Source: Phascolomyces articulosus (lineage: Eukaryota; Mucoromycota; Mucoromycetes; Mucorales; Lichtheimiaceae). From it: a stretch of DNA of 64,000 nucleotides. The position numbers were made by a program, and so were the translations under genes. Below are positions 50,073-62,942 of this stretch, piece by piece; the first letter of the stretch is position 1; each line of letters starts with the position of its first letter. Under the pieces are notes generated by a model, which was not told the origin of the DNA, did no database searches, and saw nothing but the letters and a program-made list of their open reading frames with translations. The stretch lies in contig JAIXMP010000012.1 in NCBI GenBank assembly GCA_025677815.1, positions 248,001-312,000 on the forward strand. Direction: 5' to 3'.

Positions 50073-50990
50073 TTATAATTTACTCTTTTGTGTAGTAAAC
50101 AGTTCTCTTCTATCATGTCCTGATTCAGTAGTAAAATCAATTGGAGGAGAAGAGTTTAACGACTTGTTTGTATCATATAATGATGGTATATTATTAAGAG
50201 CATCTTCCATTTCATCGTCAAGAAAATTATCATTCTCTTTTAAAAGCATATTATGCAATATACAACAGGTGCGAGCCCATAAACAGATCTGCGCTACATT
50301 GAGCTTGCTTTTGATTCTCTTACGAATGCATTTTAGACTTTGGAGAACCATACTTTAAGAACACCAATTCAATACTCATTACGAACACAAAGCTTAGCAA
50401 GTTTTTTTTTTATTAAACTTTGCATTTTCTTCATCAGTCAATTTTGTACCAGGCAATCTTTTGTAGGTAGGTACAACGGTAGGCAAAACTATATATGCAG
50501 AATCACCACTTATGTATTCCTTCTCACCGAAATAACCCTTTGGATCTTGGGCTAAAGGACTACCAGAAAACACTCTAGAACCATGTGTCGATCCAGGCTA
50601 TCCTGTATAACACATGGTAATACGTTTCTGGTCATTACATACAATCATTGCATTTAAAGTATAATTGGCTTTATCTGTAAAGAAATCGGTACCATTCCAA
50701 CTAGGACGATTTTCAAGTGGAATCACAGTACCATCGACAAAAGTCAATACAGTCCGGAAAGCCAGTTTCCTCTTCAATGTGACGACTGATCTGTTTGCGT
50801 CTATCCCATCTGGCTATCCAATATACTCTTCCTCTAATGAAAGAACTGTCACCATAAATCGGCCAGTGAAGGTTGCAACTGAGCCTTCTATTCAAAAAAA
50901 AAAACGGATGGTCTGATTTCTTTTTTTTTCTTAACAAATTCCCAAACCAACTTCCCCCTTTCAAAATACAACAGCTCCAAAACAAATGGC
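50073..50990 (-). mobile_element. PIF/Harbinger transposase (DDE_4 type), degenerate
   Basis: On the minus strand the sequence reads TLTFVDGTVIPLENRPSW, with the first catalytic Asp in FVDGT. TDKANYTLNAMIVCND follows, then CYTGQPGSTHGSRVF, then the second Asp in YISGDSAYIVLP. It ends with the family's C-terminal ARTCCILHNMLLKEND. Stops and frame changes interrupt it around 50350-50440 and upstream of about 50880. The arrangement with the convergent SANT-like ORF shows one Harbinger element at roughly 48.8-51.0 kb that no longer codes for a working enzyme. Confidence 0.85.
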
Positions 50991-50994
50991 CCTA

Positions 50995-51396
50995 ACTTTA
51001 TCAACTACTAGCAGAATTGGACTTCCACCAACATCCAACATCATCAACGTAACAATACCTCAATCCAGAACCTATCCATCTATATATATAGGGTATATTA
51101 TATGATATCTGAAAGAGAGAGAGAAAAAAAAATAGATACGACGCTATTCAAGGTGCGACTTGTATCCTCTGTGAATAAAAAGAAGTTATGTATTACTAAT
51201 AGTCTCCACGCCCTTCAATGGATAAGAACAAAGTTAAGCAAGTTGAACCAATGGATTTTATTTTATAAAATGAGCCAGGATAGAAAAGTATGTGAGAGTT
51301 GATAGGATTCTTATTGCTATTATTGGGTGTTATAGAGTAAATAGACAAATCAATTCATTCACAAGTAAAAGATAGAATAGAAAAAAAAACAACTGT
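50995..51396. other. Spacer, right edge of the transposon-rich segment
   Basis: AT-rich DNA between the Harbinger remnant and swi5. No terminal inverted repeat was identified. Confidence 0.4.
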
Positions 51397-51899
51397 TTAT
51401 TGATCCACCGTAGGATCCACATTGAATTGACTATAGACTTCTTGTAATGTTTTACCGGTTTGATGAGCATACTATTTATATTAAATATCACCATTTTATC
51501 TCATTAGAATCTACTAGTTCACATAAATGATGGTATTTTCTAGTTCTTACCACACCAATCATTCGAATAGCTGTATCTTTAAGATCATTGTATTCATGTA
51601 ATAATTGAATACGTCGTTGAAGTAATCGTGAAGCATCTTTTTCATCCATTCTATTATATAAATATATTTATATATCAATAAAATGGATTCTTATTTATAA
51701 ATACTGCCCCTCCATTTTTTTGTCAAAAAAAAAAAACAGTTACTGCAATTCATTGCATAAAGTTTCATATTCGATCCGAAGATCTTCAACACGCTATATA
51801 TATATTTATAATCCAAAAAAAAGAAGACATCAATAAACTGGTAAGAGATGAAAGAATGATAAAGAATACCTTCTTGTTCATTTTCATAGTGGATGACAT
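51397..51899 (-). CDS. swi5: Swi5/Sae3 recombination mediator
   Basis: Four exons (51899-51870, 51793-51744, 51650-51551, 51471-51397) give 84 residues, the usual size for this family and too split to be seen as one ORF. A heptad-rich N-terminal half (RVEDLRIEYETLCNELQ) is followed by the diagnostic block RIQLLHEYNDLKDTAIRMIG and AHQTGKTLQEVYSQFNV. Swi5 pairs with Sfr1 (Mei5) and stabilises Rad51/Dmc1 filaments in the nucleus during homologous recombination; Sfr1 is not in this window. The gene lies 110 nt downstream of cyclin C on the same strand. Confidence comes from frame continuity over four exons and the conserved C-terminal half. Confidence 0.88.
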
Positions 51900-52009
51900 T
51901 TTGAATTAAAAAAAAAGAAAGAAAGAGAAGATGTATATGTATTTACAAATTAGAAAAAAAAAAAGGAAGAGGGGAAATAAATGATCATGATTATATAATT
52001 CGTTTTTTT

Positions 52010-53146
52010 TTATGAGGGTCGTGCTCTTAATTCTCTCCATAAATGTAACATGCGTTCCTCTTTCCAATCTTTCCATACTTCATAAATGGATAAAATATCT
52101 TGTGCAATTTCTACAATACTTTCCATATCCACATTTAAATCAGCAAACCATTGTCGCATATCTGTTCGATCCCCAATAGATCCAGGTGCAAAATCCGCAT
52201 GATTCAAAACGACTGTCATGTAAATAGCAGCCAAAGCAATCATATGTGGAGCATAGAGTAAAGAGACATCAGTTCGATAGGAATCATTGACAATAAACCA
52301 TGCATATTGAACACCAGATTCTCGCATCCCCAATTCTTCACATATTTGTAATAAAGGTCGATATGGGTGCCACACAATCAAGTAAAAGTTGAGTTCTTCT
52401 AATAGGTAAAATTCGAATTCGGCTACTTTGGAACTGTCATAAGGGAATCCTCCATAATCCACTAATGGTTTTTTTTTATGTAGAGAGATGTTTAATTTTT
52501 TTTCAGCCTTTCATCATCCTCTTCTTCGTCGTCGTCGTCTCATAAATTTATTTTACCTTGAAAAATATGTTTTGCTTCTTGAGTCACTACTTTAATATGT
52601 ACAGGACATTCTTCAATTTTGGTGGCAAGATAAACACAAGTAACTAAAACAAGAATTGGATCTGTTTTTCGAAGACTATTACTAAAAAGATGATAGAAAA
52701 ATTAACATTCTCTTTTTTTTTCGTATCTAGATATATAAACAAAAACAAACTTACTTTGAATAAAATCGTTTGAAATAGACAAAAGCAGTAGCCACTACTT
52801 GTTGTCTTAAGTGTAATCGTTTTGCTAGTTTTTGAATCACTAAAAAAAACCATAGGGATAGGATAGGATTAAAATAGGATGGTTCATTTGAATCTTTTTT
52901 TTTTTTATATAACTTACAATTACAAAACCAAATCTTGAGTTTGACATAATCTGATTCTGAGACATGCCTTAAATCTTCTTCTCTACTTTGTGCTAAACGC
53001 CATCGATCCAGTTGCCAATGTTGTCTAATTATAATATAAATGTAAATATTCTATCATAATGATAAAAAAGTTTATTTTTTTTTCCAATCGTCTTTTTTTT
53101 TTTTTTTTTTTTACTTTTGTGAAGAGAGCCAATAGTTTGCCGCCAT
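52010..53146 (-). CDS. Cyclin C (Mediator kinase module)
   Basis: Five exons (53146-53115, 53024-52918, 52839-52755, 52681-52557, 52461-52010) give 266 residues. It starts MAANYWLSSQ, like the cyclin C N-terminus. It continues HWQLDRW, KLKIWFCNLIQKLAKRLHLRQQVVATAFVYFKRFYS and LVTCVYLATKIEECP (first cyclin box). A second cyclin box follows with the hallmark YLLEELNFYLIVWHPYRPL. The protein pairs with Cdk8 (Ssn3) in the Mediator kinase module and controls RNA polymerase II transcription in the nucleus. Length is normal and no residue appears lost. Gene order is tandem with swi5. Confidence 0.95.
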
Positions 53147-54425
53147 GGCTATATATATATGGGTACAGGGAGTGAGGTATAATATAAAGGTGGAAAAGCA
53201 ACAAAAAGGTTGAAAGTGGGAACGTCGTCGCACTGGAAATGAAAATGAAGGATTTATGTAAAAAATTATTCAAAAGAAGTATTATTATAATATATCATTC
53301 ACCGTATATATATATATTAGGATCGAACACGAATTGAACAAGTGTCAAAAATAACTTCCTAATTACTACTAATTTATCGTAATCTAATTTTATTGTAATA
53401 GATATATAGCAAACAATGATTAATGTTTTGGGATATATCACACAATCAATCGATATATTAAAAAAAACAGCGACGATGGAAAAGAAGAGTACTGTCCTAA
53501 CTCTAAAATTATAATAGATGAATGTGGTGGTGCTCAATGTATAGGTAGCAGCTATGTTTCAATGTTACTATATATGCAACATGTTGGAACATGGAGAGAG
53601 GTATTTTTGTTTTCTATATAAGAACAAGAGCCTTTCTTTTTTCTAGTTGAAAAATAGTCCCATTTTTTTAAAAATTACTGTCATTTATCTTAATATGTAG
53701 AGTATATCATTACATTGTATGGTTTTTTTTCCCATTCAACTGATTCAATAAATAGCATATGATGAATATATTGATGCTATCCATATATGCTAAATGTTAT
53801 CCCTTAATGCCACCTGATACTAATTTTACAAAAAAAGTGTTTTAAAAGGAAAAGAAAGCAATGTTTTCTAGGTAAAAGATAAGAAACTGACTATAGCTTG
53901 TATTTGCAACGGGAATAATTATTTCAACGAGAAGTATGTACTTACAAAGAGTTAAGAAACACGAGTTTTTGACTATTTATTTGCATAGAGAAATATGTAA
54001 GGGAATAGAAACATTTTTATGTCGATGTAAAGATTGAAAATGTACAATGGATGTAAAACAGAGAAAAATAGGGTACAAAAAAATAGAACTACATAGATTA
54101 AATGTAACAGGACTGACCTGTTTTTAACTCAAAATCAATACTTGAACGTGCAATCAATAAAAATAACATGCTTCTTCCTATATTAACAATGTAATACCGG
54201 TATTGAGATAAGTACCGGATTAAGTAAATAGGAGAATATTTGATCAATGACAACGATAAACACTTTATATATAAAACAACTCTTCTTTGATTGTAATATT
54301 ATGTCATATGGTTCTTATCATGATGGTCCAAGTGACACGTTTATTTTAAGGAGTATCCTGATATTATATAAATTGATATATAAATTAGGAGAGAAAAAGG
54401 TCTAGAGGCTTGTAAAAAGATCATA

Positions 54426-54456
<31 letters not shown>

Positions 54457-55318
54457 TTTATTTGATTCGGATGTATCATTGATAATTGATGTTTGATAAA
54501 TAAATTCAACGAAATCCAAAACATAAAAAAAAAGTTTCATGATTTGTTATTTCATTTGATCGATATCATGATCTCTTTTTTTTTATAATGATGGGATCGA
54601 TAATGATGTAAGTTTAACTAAATAATGAATTAAAAAAAAAGGACTTGTAAATGACATCTTATTTATTTGTATAGATAATATAATAAAAGAAGTAGTGTCG
54701 ATCCCTTTTCATTAATAAATTCCCCTTTTTTTATTGAATTCAAAATTCAATATCCTTGTTTGTCTCTCTCTGTCCTCCTCCCCCCTTCACCTTCATTGTC
54801 TATAAGCAACAGAATCATCTAATTTTTTATCACTGCAAACATAAAAGAAAGGGTTACACACATAGTAAAAATAGTATTTTTTCCGTGACCCCCCTAAGAA
54901 AAAAAAAAAAGTGATTTTTATATAAATATATTTTGTTAATGACATATTTTTCTCTTTTTTTTTTCTTTCTCTTCTTCTTCTTTAAGGTCACTGGAACAAA
55001 TGAACTTTTAAATAATCCAAATCCTAATTCTATACACTCATTTTCTTACTTTTACTTCTTTCTTTTTTTTTTTTATTTTCTCACTCTTCAAAAAAAAAAA
55101 AGAAATATTTAAAAGCCCTCATTTTGTTTGTTATATATATATATATATATAAATATATAAAGGTTGTTCTTGCTTGCATAAATAACTTTTTTTTTAATAT
55201 AACATATTTCTTCTCCATTCCTTCAACGTCATTTCACCAAAAGTACATGATTGCAGTGCAATCAGTATAAAATATAACGAACAATATAACAAGTAATAAC
55301 GCAAAAACAGATCAAATC
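53147..55318. other. Intergenic, with an (ACT)n microsatellite
   Basis: A head-to-head spacer between cyclin C and the LAM gene, about 2.2 kb, AT-rich. It contains a pure ACT run at about 54426-54456 and TA and poly-A/T runs near 55085-55150. No supported gene. Confidence 0.55.
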
Positions 55319-58111
55319 ATGGTTTTTATGGGACCCAGTCCAACGAGTACATCCAACTCGACACCTTTATTATCACGATCAACAAACAATACTCTTCCTC
55401 CTAATCCTCGTCATCATGATATTGTTGGAGGATCTACCAAACACTTACCACTTCCTTCACCTGCTACTTCATCACAATCACGACGATCCAGTATGTCTAC
55501 TACTACAGCAACTAGCATTGATGTTACCCAAACTCCGCCGCTCAAGACAAAACGTTCGGATGAAATCAAGTTAGCAAGTACGAAACGTAATATCGAATTT
55601 CATACTCTTTTTCGAAGTGTACCAGAATCTGATCATCTTATGGATGGTAAAGTATTATTTTTTTTTAAGAAAAAAAAGGAGTAAAAAAAAAAGTTGGTTA
55701 TGCCAAGAAGTATATCCAATCTGTAAGGGATTAGAAGCACAACCATGTATATATATATATATATATATATATAGATATATAGATATACTTATTATAAAAT
55801 TCTATTTTTTTTTGCCTTGCTTTTTACTTCTTGGCACTATTACAATCATAATAATAATAATAATAGATTATGGATGTGCATTACAAAAAGAAATCTTAAT
55901 TCAAGGACGCATATATATTTCAGGATCTCATATTTGTTTTAATGCCAATATCTTTGGTTGGGTCACCAATGTAAGTTTATATCATATTGAAGATGGATGA
56001 AAAACAACAACAACAACAATGAAACAATGATCCTTCTCATCATCATACACAACTCCTTTTTTTTTCACACACTAATAATAATAATGGGATTTGTTTATGA
56101 TTATAATAAATCAAACAAATCAGCTCGTGATTGATTTTACAGATATTATTGAAATTGAAAAACGTTCAACAGCCATTTTTATTCCAAATGCCATTCAAAT
56201 ATCCACATCACAAGCCAAGGTAAATTTTAGTTTTTTAATTTGGTTTTAATCTATTTGTGTTTATGATTGCACTCACTTTTTTTTTATATAAATAACTAGT
56301 ACTTTTTTGCATCCTTTCTTTCCCGTGATCAAGCATATGATCACATTACACAACTGTGGCGTGAATCTCAACAACGACAAACATTATCACCTAGTAGTGA
56401 TGTCACCAAAGTAGGAAGTTATGATGATCAAAGTAGTAGTAATTTAACAGAAGATGATGATTCTATGTCCTCATTATCGTATGATACTGAAAGTTCCATG
56501 GATGATCGAGATACATTATTTCCACCTCCCGAATTTTGTTCCTCTCCTTCGACAACACCTCCTACTTCTACTTCAACTGTTCATGGTAAAAAAAAGTACA
56601 ATTTCAATTTTTTTGAAGTACGTTATTAGGATTAAAAAAAAAACTCATCATACAAAAATAATTAGGTAATCCATATGAAAGACAAAATTCATTAGCTACT
56701 TTGCCAAGTACAACCAAACATCCTCACTTGGATCGACGTCGAACGGCTTCGGAATCTCAATTATCAGCCAAGAAAGATAATGATGCCAAGCAGCAACCAA
56801 CGATTCAACGTCAGCATAATAATACCAATGGTCATACCAATAATAATGATGTAGTGGAAGAGACTACCTCATCTGCCACTGGATGTAACTGTCATAATCA
56901 AGGAGGTCATTATACGCATACAGTGATGGATCAAGTATATCATGGAAGTATTGAAAAAGTTTATAATTTATTGGCCAATCGTTCCTTTTTACAAAAGTTC
57001 TTGACCGAAATTGAAAAGAATACAGGTAAACTCTATTTATATATATATATATATATATACTTGGATCTATTTCTATCCATAGGCTTTTATTTTGGAAATA
57101 GGATGAATCTATATATAAAAAGATGATATATTGATGGTTTTTAAAACTTTGGTATATTTATAGAGGTGGATATTGGACCATGGCAAAAAGGAGAATCGGT
57201 TCACTCCGAGCGTGCTATATCTTACATCAAACCACTTTCGAATGCCATCGGTAAGAATAGGGAACAGTTAAAGATTTGGATGAGATAAAAAAAAAAATAG
57301 GCACAATAGTAAACAAACGAATGAAAATATCCTATAGGACCTCGATCGACAAAATGTTTATTGAAAGAACAAGTTCATCATATGGATATTGAAAATTATG
57401 TGACTCAAGTGATTACAACACAAACACCTGATGTCCCTTCAGGAAGTTCTTTTTGTGTTAAAACGCGTGTATGTATTATGCGTGCAGGTCAAGGCAAAGT
57501 ACGTGTTCTTGTTACCATGGTAGTAGAATTTACGAAATCGTCTTGGTTGAAATGTAAGTTTTTATATAAGTTGGATAAAACAAAAGTTGGTCAACTCTAT
57601 ATACGAGAGAGATATATATATTCACATGTAATATTTATATAGCTACGATTGAAAAAGCATCGATTGATGGTCAAGTCAATTATTATAAAAGTATTGATAC
57701 ATCCATTCGTAAATATTTACAACCACCTACTCAACAACAACAACCACAAAAACAACATCGTCGACGTCGTCAACGACATATAAAACATGATCCACATCAT
57801 CATGATAAACATCATTCACAGCATTCTACAAAAGTCCAACAAGACACAAAGAATAAAAAGAAAATGTATTACGATATGATTATGAAATCATTTTCTGCTG
57901 GTATATCAACAGGTACTGAATGGATATTACAAAGTCGTGGACCTCCTTCTACACAACAATTAATGGTTGTGTGTATGATTCTTTTGGTGTTTATCAATGT
58001 TTACATTGCTACAAAAATGGGTCATGTCACTCAAAAGTTGGTTCATCATCAACAACAACAAGAATCAACCTCTTTTCTATCCTCATCCCAACATTGGGAT
58101 TGGTCATCTTT

Positions 58112-58143
<32 letters not shown>

Positions 58144-58346
58144 ACTATCATGACCAAGAACGTTCAAGTGGTAATGAGGAGAATAATAATAATGAATCAC
58201 ATCCCATGATGATATCTGGATTAAATCGACAAATTTTGGAAATTGAACGCATGATTCAACAAGCAGGTCAAAGTATTGATCAAGTCTCAAAAGCTGTTCA
58301 ACAACAACAACGGATGATGATGATTCATGATGAATGGTCATTATAA
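55319..58346 (+). CDS. LAM/Ltc-type sterol transporter (GRAM plus VASt)
   Basis: Eight exons (55319-55646, 55867-55970, 56124-56219, 56300-56585, 56666-57025, 57164-57250, 57338-57553, 57643-58346) give 726 residues. After a disordered Ser/Thr/Pro start comes a GRAM domain (NIEFHTLFRSVPESDHLMD, CALQKEILIQGRIYISGSHICF, VIDFTDIIEIEKRSTAIFIP; about residues 92-215). A Ser-rich linker leads to a VASt/StART-like domain (VYHGSIEKVYNLLANRSF, GPWQKGES, VHHMDIENYVTQVITTQTPD, VRVLVTMVVEFTKSSWLK; about 325-500). A His/Arg-rich stretch is followed by one transmembrane helix (QLMVVCMILLVFINVYIAT; about 597-617) and a Gln/His-rich tail with a pure Gln run. LAM proteins sit in the ER at contact sites and carry ergosterol from the plasma membrane. 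All family parts are present. Confidence 0.92.
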
Positions 58347-59995
58347 TCATTTTTCTTCTTTTTTACTTTTATTCATTCATTCATTCATTCATTCATTCAT
58401 TCATAACCACCTACTAAAAGTTCATTTCTTCCCCTCTTCTTCTTTATACGCATACATTCCCATGTAAATAAGTTCTTTTGTCTTCCCCCCCTTTTTTTAA
58501 AACTTAATAACATCTCAACCTTGTTTTACACAAACAAACAAACAAATAACTCTATTTTTTTTTGTCTCGGTTACAAAAAAAACTTATACTCTCATTTCAT
58601 CCATTCCATTCCTTAACTTCTTTTTTCCCTCCGTCCCTTTCTAATTCATATTATATCATTGTCTTTTTTTTCTTGCTTATTATAGTATATACAAATTAGT
58701 ACGCAGTTATCTTTTCTCTCTATTATTTCTTATTTCTTATATTTTTGATAGTTATGTCTGAATAGAAGTTTTCTTTTTCAATGAAAATGTTTCTCTTTTT
58801 TCTTTTCCAGTGTGGGGTCATGAGAAAAAAAATGCAGATGGTTTTACATGAATTTGTATTCAAAAGATAGAGAGGGAGATACTTTTTTTAGCGAATTACA
58901 GACAAAATATATACTTTCAACTATGGATTATTTTTTAAAAGAAACTATGCATCTTACCAATTGACAAATATAGAAAAATGAGATCGACGTTTTAAAATAG
59001 ACTGCATTTTCGAATATGTATTATTATTTTTTACGAGAACTTTTTGTGTGTGTAAAGATAAAAAGACAACATCTAATCATTCCCCCCCCCCTTATCCTCC
59101 TTTTTGAATAACTCGATGTCTTTTACGAATTGAATTGTACCTTTTTGTTCTATTCTTTCAAAATGGATCTTGAACAATCATGTCAACCACATGATAAAAC
59201 AAAATATTTGAAACTTTATCTTTTAGTTTTGGAGTGACACAGGTATCATCTATAGAAACGATTAGGCGCTTGTTATTTTTGCTAATCTCTATCTCTCAAA
59301 TAGAATGAGCGAATTAAAAAGGTAACCCTTTTTTCAATCGTTCCTCTCTCGGGTATGGTTGCAGAACGTGAAACAATGTTTGGGGAAGTGAATTGATGCA
59401 AATAGAAGTCGCCGCGGTGGATGTTCCATATAAAGTAATGTTGAGAGGTTGCGGGGAATCAAGTTCTCATTTATTATTTGATCGTATATCCATGATGGGC
59501 CCTGTCAAAATTTTATTTAATCACACTTTATTGCAACAAAAACGTTATCTTGGAAAATATATGATACAAATAGAGAATAATGAATGATAACAATAATAAT
59601 AATAAAAGAACATGGTCTTCTTTTTTGATTTTATATATATATGACTTATAGGGATGAATTTATAAGTCATAGTAGCTCTTCTATGTAAGAATCTATATAA
59701 CATGGATAGCTTATTAATATGATAATTTCAGGGACAAAAGAACGAAAACGTTGGCAGAACATTTTGGCGGTCCAGAAAATAGAATTTTCGTCGCCGACCC
59801 GTTCTTTTTTATCCAACTGTAAAGGTTCGATTGGTGTTGATCTGACTTGTTTAAAAATGATACAACATATATCCCCCAACCAAAAAAAATGAGGGCCAGT
59901 CAAAAAGCACAAAGACGATTTAGACTCACATCTTTTTTAAAACACCATACAATTACATTAGATACATAAAATCTAATATATATCGTCCCCTCCTT
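58347..59995. other. Intergenic, with an (ATTC)n microsatellite
   Basis: Pure ATTC repeat at about 58370-58402 in the 3' flank of the LAM gene. A 64-codon ORF at 59393-59584 has unremarkable composition and no recognisable family. The rest is AT-rich with pyrimidine tracts. Confidence 0.5.
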
Positions 59996-60133
59996 TTCTT
60001 CTTTTTGTCTTTTTTTTTAATCCTTCTTCTTCTTCTTTCTTCTTTATCAACACTTTCTAAACCTCCCTTCTCTCTCTTTTTTTTTTAAAAAAAAATATAT
60101 TCCCCTTTTTTCTTTTATTTATAAAAGTCGACA
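59996..60133 (+). promoter_or_regulatory. Pyrimidine-rich leader upstream of acetyl-CoA synthetase
   Basis: Nearly continuous C/T tracts (TCCTTCTTCTTCTTC, CTCCCTTCTCTCTC) end shortly before the ATG at 60134. Such tracts are common at the transcription starts of highly expressed fungal genes. Inferred from position only. Confidence 0.35.
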
Positions 60134-62417
60134 ATGTCATCTATCAAAACACATACTGTTCCAGCACGTCTTTTAGATTCGGCTCAATGTCCTACACCCT
60201 ATGTCAACTCACTTGAACAATATAAGGCCATGTGGACTGAAAGTGTTGAACAACCTGAAAAGTTCTTTGGCAATGTACGTTAGAATGGATTTGGTTTGGA
60301 TAAAATATAATGCAAAAAAAAAAAAAATAAAGCTAAACTGACAACATTTTTTTTTTTAAAAAAAATAAATAGTTGGCACGTGAATTATTATCATGGTCCA
60401 AACCCTTTGAAACTGTCAAACATGGTTCTTTCGAAACAGGTGATGTTGCCTGGTTTTTGGAAGGTGAATTGAATGTTTCTTATAATTGTGTCGATCGTCA
60501 TGCCCTTCGTAATCCCGACAAAGTGGCCATTATTCATGAAGGGGATGAACCTGACCAAGTCCGCAAGATTACATATGGTGAATTGTTACGTGAAGTTTCT
60601 GCCATGGCCAATACATTAAAAAGCTTGGGTATTCGTAAAGGAGATAATGTAGCCATTTACATGCCCATGATTCCTGAAACGTTAATTGCTTGTCTTGCAT
60701 GTGCTCGTGTGGGTGCTGTTCACTCGGTTATCTTTGCTGGTTTCTCGGCTGAATCATTACGTGATCGTGTTGTAGATTGTGGTGCTCGTCTTGTTTTGAC
60801 TTCAGACGAAGGTCGTCGTGGTGGTAAAAATATTGCTACCAAACGTATTGTGGATGATGCTTTACGTGATCCTAACGCTGCTGCTTTGGTCGAACATGTG
60901 ATTGTTTTTCGTCGTACTGGATCGACCATTCCTTGGGAACAAGGTCGTGATTTATGGTGGGATGAAGAAATTAGCAAGGCTAGAACTGTCTGTGCTCCTG
61001 AACCTATGAATGCTGAAGATCCTCTCTTTTTATTGTATACATCGGGTTCTACGGGTGCTCCCAAGGGTATTCTTCATACCACGGGTGGTTACTTGTTAGG
61101 TGCTGCTTCTACAGTCAAATATATCTTTGATGTCCATCCTGATGATGTTTATGCTTGTATGGCTGATATTGGTTGGGTTACCGGTCATTCTTATATTCTT
61201 TATGGTCCATTGGCTTTAGGAGCTACCACCGTCTTGTTTGAATCTACACCTACTTATCCTAATCCTTCTCGTTTCTGGGATTTGATCCAAAAGCACAAGA
61301 TCACTCAATTTTATACTGCTCCTACTGCCATTCGTGCCTTGCGTCGTTTAGGTGATCAATGGTTGGAAGGATATGATTTGTCTTCCCTTCGTGTCCTTGG
61401 ATCTGTGGGTGAACCTATCAACCCCGAAGCTTGGGATTGGTACAATGAAAAGGTTGGCAAGGACCAATGTGCTATCGTTGATACTTACTGGCAAACTGAA
61501 ACCGGTTCTATTATTGTTTCTCCTTTACCTGGTGCTACTCCTACCAAGGCTGGTTCCGCTACTTTGCCCTTCTTTGGTATCAAACCTATTATCTTGGATC
61601 CTACCACGGGTAAAGAATTGGAAATTACTTCAGATGAAGATACTGGTGTTTTGGCCATTTCTCAACCCTGGCCTTCCATGGCTCGTACCATTTATAACAA
61701 CCATAGTCGTTTCTTGGATACTTATCTTAAGCCTTATCCTGGAGTAAGTTTATTCTCATTGTGGCTATTTTTTTTAAGTTTGGTTATCTAGATTTGGATG
61801 ATATTGATTATTCTTTTTTTTTAATAGTACTATTTCACTGGTGATGGTGCAAGCCGTGATAAGGATGGATATTATTGGGTCCGTGGTCGTGTTGATGGTA
61901 AGTCTTTTTTTTTTTGAGGGAAAAACCTTATGGAGGGGGAGGGATCAATTTAAAAAAAGTGGGACACCTTTTAGAGATCCATGTTTATTAATTTTACTTT
62001 TTTTTTAACTACTTAGATGTTATCAACGTCTCTGGTCATCGTTTATCCACTGCTGAAATCGAATCTGCTTTGGTCCATCACGAAACAGTTGCTGAAGCTG
62101 CTGTTGTTGGTGGTAATGATGATTTAACCGGTCAATGTATTCATGCCTTTGTTTCCCTCAAGCCTGGTGTAGATCAAGGCGAGAGTTTGGAAAAGGAATT
62201 GATTCTTCAAGTACGTAAGATGATTGGTCCCTTTGCTGGTCCCAAACGTGTCCATATCGTCGGTGACCATCCCAAGACTCGTTCGGGTAAGATCATGCGT
62301 CGTATCTTGAGAAAGATTGTTAATGGTGAACATGATCAATTGGGTGATATTTCTACTTTGGCTGAACCTATGGTGGTGGAAGCTTTGATTATCAAGGTCC
62401 ATGGTGCTAATAAGTAG
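60134..62417 (+). CDS. facA: Acetyl-CoA synthetase (AMP-forming)
   Basis: Four exons (60134-60274, 60373-61743, 61828-61897, 62017-62417) give 660 residues, normal for the family. It activates acetate with ATP and CoA to acetyl-CoA in the cytosol or nucleus. The N-terminal ACS cap is present ([33 protein letters not shown]). The adenylate-binding loop is [17 protein letters not shown], followed by [14 protein letters not shown] and [10 protein letters not shown]. The hinge region is [21 protein letters not shown], and the catalytic, acetylation-controlled Lys is in [13 protein letters not shown] (near residue 617). No targeting sequence is seen. Codon use is strongly biased, as for the thiolase, suggesting high expression. 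Confidence 0.97.
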
Positions 62418-62942
62418 AATAATTCTTGTAATTTTCTACCTATATATATCAAAAAATTCCCCCCCCACACCTCTTGTTGAAAGTCCCTTATTCCTTCTCC
62501 TTCCTTCATTGAATTTATTTATTTTATTCTGTACAGTTATTTTTTATTTCTCTTTATTATGTTTTTCATTTTGTATAACCCTCTTTTATTTCTTTTTAAT
62601 ACAATTCTATATATATATATAAAGAAGCATTCTATAAAAAAAACGTTTTATTGGCTGTTGTTGAGTCTATCTGGTTCTTATTGGAGGGGTGAAGTAGTAT
62701 ATTATGCCACCACTTTTAATATTCTATACAATTGTAGAGCAATGACTTTCATGTTACTATATCTATATAGTGAAGTTGTGTAGTGTGGATTATCTTTATC
62801 AATTTTATTATTATGATAACAAAAAGTCATAGTGTGACAAGAACCATATAAATAGAATGAATTCTATATCAATTTCAGATATATTGTCAAGGTCATATAT
62901 TACAAGATGATATCTATTACAGGAGCAAAAAGATTTTTATTT
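62418..62942. other. Convergent intergenic spacer
   Basis: 3' flanks of acetyl-CoA synthetase and of the Ygr210-like gene. AT-rich; no supported gene. Confidence 0.5.

Noticed and set aside
59393..59584. 64-codon ORF downstream of the LAM gene
   Set aside because: Short, unrecognised, with no splice partners or codon bias; kept as spacer.
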